Source of the DNA: Blastococcus aggregatus
GTDB lineage: Bacteria > Actinomycetota > Actinomycetes > Mycobacteriales > Geodermatophilaceae
Assembly: GCF_900221005.1 (NCBI RefSeq)
Contig: NZ_OBQI01000001.1
Coordinates: 496,001 to 560,000 of the forward strand
Length of the DNA: 64,000 nt
Direction: 5' to 3'
Shown: one piece after another, positions 55,482 through 64,000 of the stretch
How positions within the stretch are numbered: the stretch's first letter is position 1
How the letters are laid out: the number at the start of each line of letters is the position of its first letter
Position numbers and translations under genes: made by a program
The notes under the pieces: generated by a model
The model's input: the letters and a program-made list of their open reading frames with translations, nothing else
The model's database searches: none
What the model was told of the DNA's origin: nothing

Positions 55482-55720
55482 GCCCCTTCCGGTGGGACGT
55501 GCTGCAGGTGGGGTTCCTGCTGGCCCTGCCGGTGCTCGCGCTCGGGCTGCGCGGGGACTTCACCGCCGAGGAGGTGACCCTCCGGCTGCCCTGGTGCCTG
55601 GCTGCCGGGTGGGCTGCGGTCGCGCTGCTGCGCTTCGCGACCACTCCCCCCGCGCCCGCCCGGAAGGTCGCCACCCGGAGCCCGGGGCAGGCGCCGGCCG
55701 AGGACGAACCCGCCCGCTGA
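55478..55720 (+). CDS. Small membrane protein co-translated with the FlhF-like gene
   Basis: The product has 80 residues. ATGA overlap with the flhF-like stop. Two hydrophobic segments (VLQVGFLLALPVLALGL and WCLAAGWAAVALLRFA) separated by an acidic loop, then a basic Pro-rich tail. Not recognised. It ends the flagellar operon and could be a membrane anchor or partner for the FlhF-like protein. Confidence 0.65.
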   Translation: MSPFRWDVLQVGFLLALPVLALGLRGDFTAEEVTLRLPWCLAAGWAAVALLRFATTPPAPARKVATRSPGQAPAEDEPAR

Positions 55721-55884
55721 CGGGTCGCTCAGCATCACGGGCTCTTCTCGACCATTGCCGGGCCTGCACGGACGGCAACGGCGGTGGAACGCCGGCAATC
55801 CGGCTCATCCACAGCCGTCGCCGTCATCCACGGTTCCTTCGCTCGACGTCCCGCTGGCCTGGTGTGCGCGCGACCGTGGCCCGC

Positions 55885-56814
55885 ATGGATTCCACGCCAC
55901 CACCCCGCCTCCACCTTCGCCGGGACGCGCTCGCCCAGGGCTGGTCGGATGAGGAGCTCGGCCGGCTCACCCGGCAGGGCGACTGGACACGCCTGCGCCG
56001 TGGCGCGTACGTCGAGGCCGCGGAGCCTCCGGACGCAACGACCCGTCACCGTCTGCTGATCGACGCGGCACTCGCCGGCCTGCAGCGGCCCGCTGTCGTG
56101 AGCCACCAGTCGGCGGCCGTGCTGCTGGGTTTTCCGCTGTGGGGCTGCCGTCTGGACCAGGTGCACGTCACTCGACAGCCGCGGGCCACGACCGCCATCG
56201 GCCGGTCACTGCGCGTCCACGTCGCCAGGCTGCAGGACGACGACGTGGTCGTCGTCGGCGGGATCGCGGTGACCTCTCCGCTCCGTACCGCGCTGGACCT
56301 CGCGCGGACCATCCCGTTCGAAGCAGCCGTGGCCAACCTCGACGCAGCCCTCCGCCGTGACCTCGTCGACCACGACGCGCTCCGGTCCCGGGTAGCCGCG
56401 GCCGCGGGGGTCACGGGCGTCCGGCAGGCGGTGCGGGTCACCGTGGCCGACGCGCGCAGCGAGAGCGTGGGCGAATCCCGGAGCCGCGTGCTGCTCCACC
56501 GCCTCGGTCTGCCGCCGTCCGACCTGCAGTTCGAGGTGCGCACCCCGAGCGGCCTGGTCGTGGCGCGGACCGACTTCGTCTGGGAGGAGGAGCGGGTGGT
56601 GGGCGAGTTCGACGGGCGGGTGAAGTACGGGCGGCTGCTCCGCCCCGGCCAGCACCCCGGAGACGCGGTGTTCGAGGAGAAGCGGCGGGAGGATCTGATC
56701 CGCGACGAGGACTGGCGCGTGGTTCGGTGGACCTGGGGTGAGCTGGTGCACCCGGCATCGGTGCACCGTCGGGTGCAGCGTGCGCTGGTGCGGGGCGCCG
56801 GCCGCCTCGGCTGA
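55885..56814 (+). CDS. AbiEi-like / DUF559-type endonuclease-domain protein
   Basis: The product has 309 residues. N-terminal LHLRRDALAQGWSDEELGRL and TRQGDWTRLRRGAYVEA resemble the AbiEi antitoxin-type wing-helix domain. The C-terminal GEFDGRVKYGRLL, then VFEEKRREDLIRDEDWRVVR and WTWGEL, fit the DUF559/Vsr-like PD-(D/E)xK fold. No paired toxin gene is adjacent. ATG 55885 has no clear ribosome-binding site. Paralogs of this kind are scattered in Geodermatophilaceae genomes. A defence or mobile role is possible but not shown. Confidence 0.75.
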   Translation: MDSTPPPRLHLRRDALAQGWSDEELGRLTRQGDWTRLRRGAYVEAAEPPDATTRHRLLIDAALAGLQRPAVVSHQSAAVLLGFPLWGCRLDQVHVTRQPRATTAIGRSLRVHVARLQDDDVVVVGGIAVTSPLRTALDLARTIPFEAAVANLDAALRRDLVDHDALRSRVAAAAGVTGVRQAVRVTVADARSESVGESRSRVLLHRLGLPPSDLQFEVRTPSGLVVARTDFVWEEERVVGEFDGRVKYGRLLRPGQHPGDAVFEEKRREDLIRDEDWRVVRWTWGELVHPASVHRRVQRALVRGAGRLG

Positions 56815-56818
56815 CCCG

Positions 56819-56886
56819 CATTGCGGGCGCTGTCCGAGGATTGCGGCCCCTACCAGGCACGCAACGTTCGAACAACGCCCGCAATG
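56819..56886. repeat. 11-bp inverted repeat downstream of the AbiEi/DUF559 gene
   Basis: CATTGCGGGCG (56819-56829) and CGCCCGCAATG (56876-56886) are exact inverted copies 46 nt apart, with another ATTGCGG between them. They fill the gap between two convergent genes and may act as a terminator or be the end of a mobile unit. Confidence 0.65.
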
Positions 56887-56902
56887 AGCACCCCGGAGCG
56901 GG

Positions 56903-58198
56903 TCAGAGGGGCAGGTCCTCCAGCATCTCGGTGACCAGCGCGGCGATCGGCGAGCGCTCGGAGCGGGTCAGCGTGATGTGCGCGAACAGCGGGTGCCCCT
57001 TGAGGTTCTCCACCACCGCGGCGATGCCGTCGTGCCGGCCCACGCGCAGGTTGTCGCGCTGGGCGACGTCGTGGGTGAGGACCACCCGCGAACCCGCACC
57101 CAGCCGGGAGAGCACGGTGAGCAGCACGCCGCGCTCCAGCGACTGCGCCTCGTCGACGATCACGAAGGAGTCGTGCAGGGACCGCCCGCGGATGTGCGTG
57201 AGCGGCAGCACCTCGATCAGCCCCCGGTCGGCGATCTCGTCCAGGACGGCGGTCGACACCAGCGCGCCCAGGGTGTCGTACACCGCCTGAGCCCAGGGCG
57301 ACATCTTGTCGCCCTCGCTGCCCGGCAGGTACCCGAGCTCCTGGCCCCCGACGGCGTACAGCGGCCGGAAGATGACGACCTTCTTGTGCGCCCGGCGCTC
57401 CATCACCGACTCCAGCCCCGCGCAGAGCGCCAGCGCCGACTTGCCGGTGCCCGCCCGGCCGCCGAGGGAGACGATGCCGATGTCGGGGTCGAGCAGGAGG
57501 TCCAGGGCCACGCGCTGCTCGGCGGAGCGGCCGTGCAGGCCGAACGCCTCCCGGTCACCGCGCACCAGCCGGACCTGCTTGTCGGGCAGCACCCGGCCGA
57601 GCGCGGAGCCGCGCGAGGACATCAGCACCAGCCCGGTGTGGGTCGGCAGCTCGGCGGCGGCCGGCAGGAAGACCTCGCCGGTCTCGTAGAGCTCTCCGAG
57701 CTCCGAGTCGTCCAGGGCGATCTCGGACATGCCGGTCCACCCCGTGTCGACGGCGTCGTGCACGCGGTACTCGTCGGTCGCCAGGCCCACCGCGGCGGCC
57801 TTCACCCGCAGCGGCACGTCCTTGGTGATCAGGCAGACGTCGCGGCCCTCGGCCCGCAGGTTCAGCGCGACGACCATGATCCGGCTGTCGTTGCTGTCGT
57901 TGCGGAACCCGGCCGGCAGGACCGAGGCGTCGCTGTGGTTGAGCTCGACGTGCACGGTGCCGCCGGACTCCCTCACCGCCACCGGGGAGTCGAGCCGGCC
58001 GTACCGGACCCGCAGGTCGTCGAGCATGCGCAGCGACTGGCGGGCGAACCAGCCCAGTTCGGGGTGGTCGCGCTTGGCCTCCAGCTCACCGATCACGACC
58101 AGCGGGAGCACGACGTCGGAGTCGCCGAAGCGCAGCAGCGCCCCGGGGTCGGAGAGCAGGACGGAGGTGTCGAGGACGTACGTGCGACGAGGATTCAC
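56903..58198 (-). CDS. phoH2: PhoH2: PIN-domain RNase plus PhoH ATPase
   Basis: The product has 431 residues. The N-terminal PIN domain ([20 protein letters not shown] with a catalytic Asp, then [13 protein letters not shown] and KDVPLRVKA) is joined to a PhoH-type P-loop ATPase with [18 protein letters not shown] (about residue 245) and [11 protein letters not shown] (Walker B). PhoH2 proteins unwind and cleave RNA; M. tuberculosis Rv1095 is the model. GTG 58198 has GGGAG. A 10-bp hairpin (58319-58352, GTGAGCGGC/GCCGCTCAC) lies in its upstream region. Confidence 0.95.
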   Translation of the reverse strand: MNPRRTYVLDTSVLLSDPGALLRFGDSDVVLPLVVIGELEAKRDHPELGWFARQSLRMLDDLRVRYGRLDSPVAVRESGGTVHVELNHSDASVLPAGFRNDSNDSRIMVVALNLRAEGRDVCLITKDVPLRVKAAAVGLATDEYRVHDAVDTGWTGMSEIALDDSELGELYETGEVFLPAAAELPTHTGLVLMSSRGSALGRVLPDKQVRLVRGDREAFGLHGRSAEQRVALDLLLDPDIGIVSLGGRAGTGKSALALCAGLESVMERRAHKKVVIFRPLYAVGGQELGYLPGSEGDKMSPWAQAVYDTLGALVSTAVLDEIADRGLIEVLPLTHIRGRSLHDSFVIVDEAQSLERGVLLTVLSRLGAGSRVVLTHDVAQRDNLRVGRHDGIAAVVENLKGHPLFAHITLTRSERSPIAALVTEMLEDLPL

Positions 58199-58459
58199 GA
58201 GACGACTCCCGGAGGGCGGCGGGCAGCGCGCCCCGACTCGAAGGTGACCGGGCCCCGGCACGGAGGCCGGGTACCGGCCCCCCTGGTCGACGAACTCGTC
58301 AGCACCAACCGGGCCTCCCGTGAGCGGCGCGGGCAACTCCGAGCCGCTCACGGCGGACGTTAGGACGGCGTACCGACAACTGCGAGCCCCACCACGCCGG
58401 GCAACACAACGTTCACCCGACGGGGTACCTGCCGTCACAGCCGTCCCAGCGGTGGCCGG

Positions 58460-58756
58460 TCACTCCCAGGGCGGGCGAACGGCGGGTCGCTCCACCGTGT
58501 CGGTCCGGTAGCCGGCACCCGGCTGCTCGGGGAGCTCCGGCGGCCAGTCGTCGTCCTGCCCCTCGTCCCAGGCGTCCTCCTCGGGACCGCGTCGGTGACG
58601 CAGCGCCGCCAGTGCCCACAGCAGCGGCACGGCGAGCACGGGCCACTGCACCGTGGGCTCCCCCAGCCGGATCATCCCGACGACGAGGAAGACGGCCAGC
58701 CAGCCCGCCGTCCACAGCCCGAGCACCCGGGCGCGTTGCGGGTCGCGGTGGCTCAC
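58460..58756 (-). CDS. Small two-helix membrane protein
   Basis: The product has 98 residues. Two membrane helices (VLGLWTAGWLAVFLVVGMI and WPVLAVPLLWALAAL) precede an acidic Pro-rich tail (EEDAWDEGQDDDWPPELPEQ). GTG 58756 is 5 nt after the stop of the upstream metallopeptidase-like gene. Not recognised. Confidence 0.7.
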   Translation of the reverse strand: MSHRDPQRARVLGLWTAGWLAVFLVVGMIRLGEPTVQWPVLAVPLLWALAALRHRRGPEEDAWDEGQDDDWPPELPEQPGAGYRTDTVERPAVRPPWE

Positions 58757-58761
58757 GGCGA

Positions 58762-59979
58762 TCAGGCGGCCGCGAGCTCGCCGGCCACGGCGGCCGGGGT
58801 CAGCGGCTCGTCGAGCAGCCGCAGGAAGCGGTCCGCGACCGGCTGGCCCGCCGGGCGGGCGTCCAGCCACCGCGACAGCAGCCCGAAGCCTTCGACGTAG
58901 GTGGAGATGTAGGCCCGCCACAGCGGATCGGTGAGGAACCTGATCTGCTGGCGGGCGCGGTCCCCTGCCACGAGCGACCAGCGCTGCAGGTATGCGGCCA
59001 CCTCCTCGGTGTCCGCGCCTCGGTCGTGCAGCAGGATCGCGGCGTCCTGACGCACCCGGTTCAGCGGCGCGGCCGCGGCGGCGATCCGCTCGGCGAGGGA
59101 GCCGTCGAAGCGCAGGCCGAGGTCGCCGAGGATCTCCGCGGACCAGGGCCCCCACCCCTCGCCGATCGCCGCCTCGACGCCCAGGTCGGCCAGACCCTCG
59201 GCCATGAGGCACTCGGGGGTGTTGACCAGGAACACCGTGTGCTCGGCGCGGCCGGCGCGCTCGACCAGCCCGAGCTCCTTGCGGCAGTGCTCGGTGTGGT
59301 GCCCCGGGTAGGACTCGTGGGCGACCAGGTGGGCGAGCTGGGAGAGCCGGTGCGGGAGGTCGGCGTTGATCGCGACGCGCGACCGGAAGCCGCCCTCGTA
59401 GTAGTTGAAGCCCGACCACGGCTTGTCGGTGACCACCTCGTAGCGGACGGTCTCGGCCTCGGGCAGCCCGTACTGCCCCCGCGCCCGGTCGCGCAGCGCG
59501 CTGGACAGGGCGTGGACCGCTGCCTCGAGCCGGCCCGGGGGGCACTCCTCCCGGCGCCGGTGGGCGGCGTACCGCTCGGTCAGCGCCCCGCTGCCGGGCA
59601 GCAGCGCGTCGAGCTCGGCGTGCGCCGCCGCGTACGTCGCCTCGTCCCCGAGGGCGACGTCGACCTGGAAGTAGCGGGACACCTCCTCGACGAACCCCAC
59701 CGGCTCGCCGCTCAGCTTCCGGGCGCTGCACTCCAGGCCGGTCAGCTGGCCGCGGAGGAACTCGGTCCGATCGGCCGGCAGGCCCGCGGAGTCCAGCTCG
59801 CGGAGCAGGTCGCGGGCGCGGTCGCGCAGCTGCTGCGGCGTCGGTGCCGGCTCGTCGCCCACCTGCGCCCGGAGCCGCGGGTCGCCGGTGAACGCGTCGA
59901 CGAAGCCGGGCTCGAGCCGGTCGAAGCGCAGCCCCAGCCGCACGTACTCCGCGGGCAGGTCGAGGGCTCCGGCGCTCAT
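58762..59979 (-). CDS. Putative metallopeptidase (DUF885-related)
   Basis: The product has 405 residues, helical, with no signal peptide. The core is VAHESYPGHHTEHCRKELGL, an HE-x-x-x-GH-H zinc motif as in DUF885 and related gluzincin-like peptidases, with a downstream Glu-containing helix (ECLMAEGLADLGVEAAIGEG) for the third ligand. Substrate unknown. ATG 59979; the ribosome-binding site is weak. It precedes the small membrane protein gene. Confidence 0.75.
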   Translation of the reverse strand: MSAGALDLPAEYVRLGLRFDRLEPGFVDAFTGDPRLRAQVGDEPAPTPQQLRDRARDLLRELDSAGLPADRTEFLRGQLTGLECSARKLSGEPVGFVEEVSRYFQVDVALGDEATYAAAHAELDALLPGSGALTERYAAHRRREECPPGRLEAAVHALSSALRDRARGQYGLPEAETVRYEVVTDKPWSGFNYYEGGFRSRVAINADLPHRLSQLAHLVAHESYPGHHTEHCRKELGLVERAGRAEHTVFLVNTPECLMAEGLADLGVEAAIGEGWGPWSAEILGDLGLRFDGSLAERIAAAAAPLNRVRQDAAILLHDRGADTEEVAAYLQRWSLVAGDRARQQIRFLTDPLWRAYISTYVEGFGLLSRWLDARPAGQPVADRFLRLLDEPLTPAAVAGELAAA

Positions 59980-60002
59980 GCGGGCAGTCTCGCAGCCGCC
60001 GG

Positions 60003-60782
60003 CTACTCGCCGAAGCGGCGGTGCCGGGCCGAGTAGTCGCGCAACGCCCGCAGGAAGTCCACCCGGCGGAAGTCGGGCCAGTAGACGTCGGTGAAGTGGA
60101 ACTCGGCGTTCGCCGTCTGCCAGAGCAGGAACCCGGACATCCGCTGCTCCCCGCTGGTCCGGATCACCAGGTCGCAGTCGGGCTGACCACGGGTGTAGAG
60201 GTGCTCGGCGATGTGCTCCACCTCGAGCACCTCGACGAGGTCGTCGAGGGCGGTGCCGCGGGCGGCGTGCTCGGCCAGCAGGGAGCGGACGGCGTCGGCG
60301 ATCTCCCGGCGACCGCCGTAGCCGACCGCCAGGTTGACCGTGGCACCCGGCCGGTCCCGGGTGTCCTCCTCGGCCTGCTTGAGCACGGCCACGGTCTCCG
60401 GAGGGAGCACCTCGGAGGCGCCCATGGAGTTGACCTTCCACCGGCGGCCCGGGCCGGACAGGTCGATGGCGACGTCCTCGATGATCCGCAGCAGCGCGCT
60501 GAGCTCGGGCTCGGGACGGCGCAGGTTGTCGGTGGACAGCATGAAGAGGGTGACCACCTGCACGCCGGCGTCGTCGCACCAGCCCAGCAGGTCGATGATC
60601 TTGTCGGCGCCGCGCCGGTGGCCGTGGGCGACGTCCTCCAGCCCGATCGAGCGGGCCCAGCGCCGGTTGCCGTCCATGATCACCCCGACGTGGCGGGGGA
60701 CGTCGGCACCGATCAGGGCGCGGGCCAGGCGGCGCTCGTAGACGTGGGTCAGCGCCTCCCGGATCGTCCGCCGCACACCCAC
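60003..60782 (-). CDS. uppS: cis-Prenyltransferase (isoprenyl transferase, UppS family)
   Basis: The product has 259 residues. HVGVIMDGNRRWARSIGLED with the catalytic Asp, GHRRGADKI, VVTLFMLSTDNLRRPEPEL, and DLVIRTSGEQRMSGFLLWQT are the family signatures. It adds isoprenyl units in cis to an allylic diphosphate; chain length is not decidable. Rv1086, the syntenic M. tuberculosis gene, makes short C15 Z,E-FPP, which suggests the same here. GTG 60782. Confidence 0.93.
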   Translation of the reverse strand: MGVRRTIREALTHVYERRLARALIGADVPRHVGVIMDGNRRWARSIGLEDVAHGHRRGADKIIDLLGWCDDAGVQVVTLFMLSTDNLRRPEPELSALLRIIEDVAIDLSGPGRRWKVNSMGASEVLPPETVAVLKQAEEDTRDRPGATVNLAVGYGGRREIADAVRSLLAEHAARGTALDDLVEVLEVEHIAEHLYTRGQPDCDLVIRTSGEQRMSGFLLWQTANAEFHFTDVYWPDFRRVDFLRALRDYSARHRRFGE

Positions 60783-60886
60783 GAACGCTCACCCTAGGCC
60801 TCGCCGCCGTGCCGGGTGGGAGACGGCTCGGCGGAGCTGGCAGCAAGCTCACAGTCCGTGCGGATGACGCCGGACCTACGGCTCCG

Positions 60887-60899
60887 TAACCTCGGCCTA
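60887..60899 (+). promoter_or_regulatory. Leaderless promoter of the hemolysin III gene
   Basis: TAACCT (60887-60892) lies 6 nt before the ATG at 60899, so transcription probably starts at the A of ATG. No ribosome-binding site is present. Confidence 0.5.
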
Positions 60900-61714
60900 T
60901 GAGCCACCCCTCCCCCTCCACGAGCGAGCCCGTCCGGGTGGAGGCCGACAGCGCCGAACTCGAGGCGCCCCGCGACGAAGCGCGCACCGCCGTCCTCGCC
61001 GAAGGCGAGCAGGTCCAGCGCGAGTGGACCGCCGAGGACTTCGGCGACAGCGACTGGAACCACCCGGACACCCGGCCGCGCATGCGCGGCTGGCTGCACC
61101 TGTTCTCGTTCTTCGGCGCGATCCTCTCCAGCGGCGTGCTCATCCCGCTGGCGTTCGTGGAGAGCCCCCGGGCCGGCATGGCGGTCTCGGTCTACTGCCT
61201 GACGATCTGCGGTCTGTTCGGCATCAGCGCCCTGTACCACCGGCGCCGGTGGTCACCGCGCGGCTGGCGGATCATGAAGCGGCTCGACCACTCGATGATC
61301 TTCCTGTTCATCGCCGGCACCTACACGCCCTTCGCGCTCCTCGCCGTCGACCGCGTGACCGGCTTCTGGGTGCTCGCGGTCGTCTGGCTCGGCGCGCTCG
61401 GGGGCGTGACGCTGAAGATGACCTGGCCGACCGCGCCCCGCTGGGTGGGCGTGCCGCTGTACATCGCGCTGGGTTGGGTGGCGGTCTTCGTGCTGACCGA
61501 CATCCTGCACTTCGCCGGCGTCGCCTCGCTGGTGCTGCTGGCGGCCGGCGGCGTGCTCTACACCCTCGGCGGGATCGCCTACGGCATCAAGAAGCCCAAC
61601 CCCTGGCCCGGCACGTTCGGCTACCACGAGGTCTTCCACGCGATGACCGTCGTGGCCGCGATCTGCCACTACATCGCGGTCTACTTCGCGATGTACAACT
61701 CGCCCCTCACCTGA
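60899..61714 (+). CDS. Hemolysin III / PAQR family membrane protein
   Basis: The product has 271 residues: an acidic cytoplasmic N-terminus of about 60 residues, then seven membrane segments. PAQR motifs: GISALYHRRRW, RLDHSMIFLFIAGTYTPFAL and GYHEVFHAMTVVAAICHYIA with conserved metal-binding His. Divergent from the cis-prenyltransferase gene, as Rv1085c is from Rv1086. Activity as a true hemolysin is doubtful. Confidence 0.93.
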   Translation: MSHPSPSTSEPVRVEADSAELEAPRDEARTAVLAEGEQVQREWTAEDFGDSDWNHPDTRPRMRGWLHLFSFFGAILSSGVLIPLAFVESPRAGMAVSVYCLTICGLFGISALYHRRRWSPRGWRIMKRLDHSMIFLFIAGTYTPFALLAVDRVTGFWVLAVVWLGALGGVTLKMTWPTAPRWVGVPLYIALGWVAVFVLTDILHFAGVASLVLLAAGGVLYTLGGIAYGIKKPNPWPGTFGYHEVFHAMTVVAAICHYIAVYFAMYNSPLT

Positions 61715-61724
61715 GCTCCGCCCC

Positions 61725-62744
61725 TCAGGGGACGGGCTCCACCGGGGGCGCCGGGAGGACGTCGGCCGGCGGCACCGGCTCACCGGGGACGGCGGACGGC
61801 GCGGGCTCCGACTGCGGCTCGGGGTCCGGTGCGGTGTCCGGCTCGATCCAGACCTCGCGGCCGGACTCGTCCCAGGTCAGCACCCGCTGCTGCTGCGGGA
61901 AGGCGTTGGCCGGTGCCGGCGGGTCCACGTCCAGGCGCCGTACCTCGCCGCCGTCGGCGGTGTAGGGCGCCAGGTTGTCGATCGGCCGCCCGTCCTGGTC
62001 GTAGAGCAACACCCCCTCCAACGGCTCGCCGGTGGACGAGTACGGGTGGATGTTGGTGATCGGCGTGCCGTCCTCGTGCGCCAGGTCCGGGGACGACGGC
62101 ACCCCGGTGTTCCAGGCCATCGCCGGCTCCGGCGACCCGCCCGCACCGAAGACCGCGACCAGCGCGAGCAGCGCCAGCGCTCCGTTCGCGGCGACGGCGA
62201 GGCGCCGGTGGGCGAGGCCCGGATCGCGGCGCACGCGCAGGCCGCGCCGCACCGACCAGGTGACCGCCGCGGCCGTCAGCACCAGCCCGATGACCGGGCC
62301 CACCCCGAAGGTCGGCACCGGGAAGGAGTCGCTCCCGGCGAGGAGTGCGTCCGCGGCGACCAGCGCGGCCCAGGCCCGCAGCACCCACCAGGCCGGGCGC
62401 AGCTCGGGCAGGAAGTCCCGCACCGCGCCGTACGCCGGGGACGCCTGCAGGCGGTCGACGCCGGCACCGAACTCCGCACGCCAGCCCGGCAGGGGGCGGT
62501 CGACCGGGACGGCCGGCTCCGCCAGGCCGGCGGCCCGGCGGAGCTCGGCGGCGTACTCGGCCGGCGGACCCAGCCGGACGGTCAGTGGTTCCCCACCCTC
62601 GGCGGCGACCTCGACCAGGTGCTCCTCGAGGTCGTCGAGCAGCTCGGCCAGCTGCGCGGCCGAAACGTCCGCCAGCGCCGCCCGCACCTGGCGGGCGTAG
62701 GCGCGCACCTCGACGTCGGGCTCGGCCTGCTGGGCAGCGGTCAT
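61725..62744 (-). CDS. HAAS/DUF1700-like membrane protein
   Basis: The product has 339 residues. The N-terminal helical domain (VSAAQLAELLDDLEEHLVEV, then LGPPAEYAAELRRAAG) matches HAAS-type domains that are co-encoded with PadR regulators. Three or so membrane helices follow (AWAALVAADALLAG, VGPVIGLVLTAAAVTW, LALLALVAVFGAG). A C-terminal outside domain with NIHPYSSTGEPLEGVLLYDQ is Pro-rich. Start overlaps the padR stop (ATGA). Confidence 0.85.
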   Translation of the reverse strand: MTAAQQAEPDVEVRAYARQVRAALADVSAAQLAELLDDLEEHLVEVAAEGGEPLTVRLGPPAEYAAELRRAAGLAEPAVPVDRPLPGWRAEFGAGVDRLQASPAYGAVRDFLPELRPAWWVLRAWAALVAADALLAGSDSFPVPTFGVGPVIGLVLTAAAVTWSVRRGLRVRRDPGLAHRRLAVAANGALALLALVAVFGAGGSPEPAMAWNTGVPSSPDLAHEDGTPITNIHPYSSTGEPLEGVLLYDQDGRPIDNLAPYTADGGEVRRLDVDPPAPANAFPQQQRVLTWDESGREVWIEPDTAPDPEPQSEPAPSAVPGEPVPPADVLPAPPVEPVP

Positions 62745-63076
62745 GCCGCCACCTCCTTCCGCGCGGCCAGGAGGGCCGCCATCGTGTCCGCGAATCCCGC
62801 CCAGGTCTTCGCCGAGCCCTCGAGCTCGGCCCGGCCGGAGGCGTTCAGGCCGTAGTACTTGCGGTGCGGCCCCGCCACGGAGGGGACGACGTAGGACGTC
62901 AGGTGCCCCGCGGCGAACAGCCGGCGCAGCGTGCCGTAGACCGAGGCGTCCGCGACGTCGTCGAGCCCGGCGGCGCGCAGCCGCCGGACCACGTCGTAGC
63001 CGTAGCCGTCCTCCTCGTCCAGGACGGCCAGGACGGCGAGGTCCAGGACCCCTTTGAGCAGTTGCGTGGTGTCCAC
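62741..63076 (-). CDS. PadR family transcriptional regulator
   Basis: The product has 111 residues. Winged helix: LLKGVLDLAVLAVLDEEDGY, GYDVVRRLRAAG, ASVYGTLRRLFAAGHLTSYV, RKYYGLNASGRAELEG. GTG 63076 has GGAGG 6 nt upstream; an upstream in-frame ATG is less likely. It forms the usual two-gene unit with the HAAS protein and probably represses it. Confidence 0.92.
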   Translation of the reverse strand: MDTTQLLKGVLDLAVLAVLDEEDGYGYDVVRRLRAAGLDDVADASVYGTLRRLFAAGHLTSYVVPSVAGPHRKYYGLNASGRAELEGSAKTWAGFADTMAALLAARKEVAA

Positions 63077-63164
63077 GTGCACCTCCGGTTCGGTGCGACG
63101 CACGGTACTGCTCATTGCGCAGTAGTGCACGCAGTCGAGCACCGCTGGGCGCGGCGGGGCCGGC

Positions 63165-64000
63165 TCAGCTGAAGGGCGGGCGGTCGTCCAGCCGCACCGA
63201 CAGCCGCCCCGCGGTGCGCCACAGCCGGGCGGTGAGGTCGCGGTCGGACTCGGTGACCAGGTTCCCCATGACCCGCAGGGCCACGGTCATCAGCGGGCGC
63301 GAGCGCATGCCCACCGGCCCCGCCGCGGGCAGGAAGCGCGGGAGGGTGAGCAGCCCGGCCAGGCGCCGGGCGATGGAGAAGGCCTCGCCGTAGTGCCGGC
63401 GGAGGGTCGCCGGCCACGCCGTCGCCCAGTCGGGCTCGTCCAGCAGGCCGGCGATGGTCCGGCCGGTCTCCAGGCCGTAGTCGATCCCCTCGCCGTTCAG
63501 CGGGTTCACGCAGCCGGCCGCGTCACCGATCAGGGCCCAGTTCCGCCCGGCCACGCCGGACACCGCGCCACCCATCGGCAGCAGCGCGGACGCCGGCAGC
63601 CGGACGGCGCCCTCGATCCCCCACTCGGCCCGGCGGGCGTCGGTGTAGCTCTGCAGCAGCGGCTTGAGCTGCACGCCGGCAGGGCGCCGGGCGGTGGCCA
63701 GCGTGCCGACGCCGATGTTGACCTCGCCCGCCTCGGCCCCCAGCGGGAAGACCCAGCCGTAGCCCGAGAGCAGCTCGCCGTCGACCCCGCGGAGCTCGAG
63801 GTGGGAGGAGATCCACTCGTCGTCGCTGCGGCTCGAGCGCACGTACCCGCGGGCGGCCACCCCGTAGGCGGTGTCGCGGTGCCACTCCCGGCCCAGCACG
63901 CGGCCCAGCGGTGAGCGGACCCCGTCGGCGACGACGAGCCGCCCGCACGCCACCGTCGACCGGGTGCCGTCGGTGTGCTCGAACACCACCGCGCGGACCT
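63165..64000 (-). CDS. Geranylgeranyl reductase family FAD protein, N-terminus cut
   Basis: About 278 C-terminal residues are in the window; the gene runs off the right edge, so the N-terminal FAD-binding GxGxxG is not seen. ALIGDAAGCVNPLNGEGIDY is the second FAD motif of this family, and ADGVRSPLGRVLGREWHR is the DG motif. Candidate roles are menaquinone reduction (MenJ) or polyprenyl reduction. Confidence 0.88.
   Translation of the reverse strand, partial: VRAVVFEHTDGTRSTVACGRLVVADGVRSPLGRVLGREWHRDTAYGVAARGYVRSSRSDDEWISSHLELRGVDGELLSGYGWVFPLGAEAGEVNIGVGTLATARRPAGVQLKPLLQSYTDARRAEWGIEGAVRLPASALLPMGGAVSGVAGRNWALIGDAAGCVNPLNGEGIDYGLETGRTIAGLLDEPDWATAWPATLRRHYGEAFSIARRLAGLLTLPRFLPAAGPVGMRSRPLMTVALRVMGNLVTESDRDLTARLWRTAGRLSVRLDDRPPFS

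Noticed and set aside
55885-56814. A complete AbiE toxin-antitoxin pair
   Set aside because: Only the antitoxin-like domain is present, fused to a nuclease-like domain. No AbiEii-type nucleotidyltransferase gene is adjacent.

Overview
High-GC actinobacterial chromosome, most likely from a motile member of the Geodermatophilales (Blastococcus/Geodermatophilus/Modestobacter type). That placement is an inference from GC content, GTG starts, leaderless promoters, actinobacterial families (lipid-droplet protein, DUF4245, DUF1707, PhoH2) and a complete flagellar export and basal-body locus. No tRNA, rRNA, CRISPR array, transposase or prophage was seen.

Layout. (1) 1-7.5 kb is housekeeping: the end of a lipid-droplet-associated protein gene, xseA-xseB, a DUF4245 gene, glpX, a DUF1707 gene broken by a frameshift, two related Cys-motif membrane proteins, and fumC. 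(2) 7.5-15.1 kb is a sugar-modification block: an LpxA-like acyltransferase, two DegT aminotransferases, a Gfo/Idh oxidoreductase, a hexapeptide acetyltransferase, an NAD epimerase and a GT-B glycosyltransferase. (3) 15.1-19 kb holds gltA and a large NlpC/P60-VanY cell-wall hydrolase. (4) 19-25.9 kb, minus strand, holds three unknown genes, a divergent sigma-like protein, csrA-fliW and flgN-flgK-flgL. (5) 26-55.7 kb, plus strand, is the flagellar locus: sigma-28-type sigma factor, fliC, fliD, fliS, a fliT-position gene, a glycosyltransferase, flgB, flgC, fliE-fliJ, a wall hydrolase, fliK, flgD, flgE, flbD, motAB, fliL-fliR, flhB, flhA, a degenerate flhF and a small membrane protein. (6) 55.9-64 kb is housekeeping again: AbiEi/DUF559-like gene, phoH2, a putative metallopeptidase, a cis-prenyltransferase, hemolysin III, a PadR/HAAS pair, and a geranylgeranyl-reductase-family gene cut by the window edge.

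The housekeeping genes on both sides match a neighbourhood known from Mycobacterium tuberculosis (Rv1085c, Rv1086, Rv1095, Rv1098c-Rv1100, Rv1107c-Rv1109c). The sugar and flagellar blocks sit between fumC and phoH2.

Regulation. Sites resembling CTCAAG-N15-GCCGAWR precede flgN, the sigma gene, fliC and flbD/motA. Weaker sites precede flgB, fliM, flhA, flgD and the flagellar-locus glycosyltransferase. The sigma gene has one of the best sites, which suggests autoregulation. FliW and CsrA are present, and the fliC ribosome-binding site contains a CAAGGA core, so FliW-CsrA-flagellin control is plausible. The most unusual items are short leader ORFs that end inside the start codons of flgB and flhA, a 74-nt stop-to-Shine-Dalgarno module found twice, a FlhF-like protein without a P-loop, and a divergent sigma-like protein.
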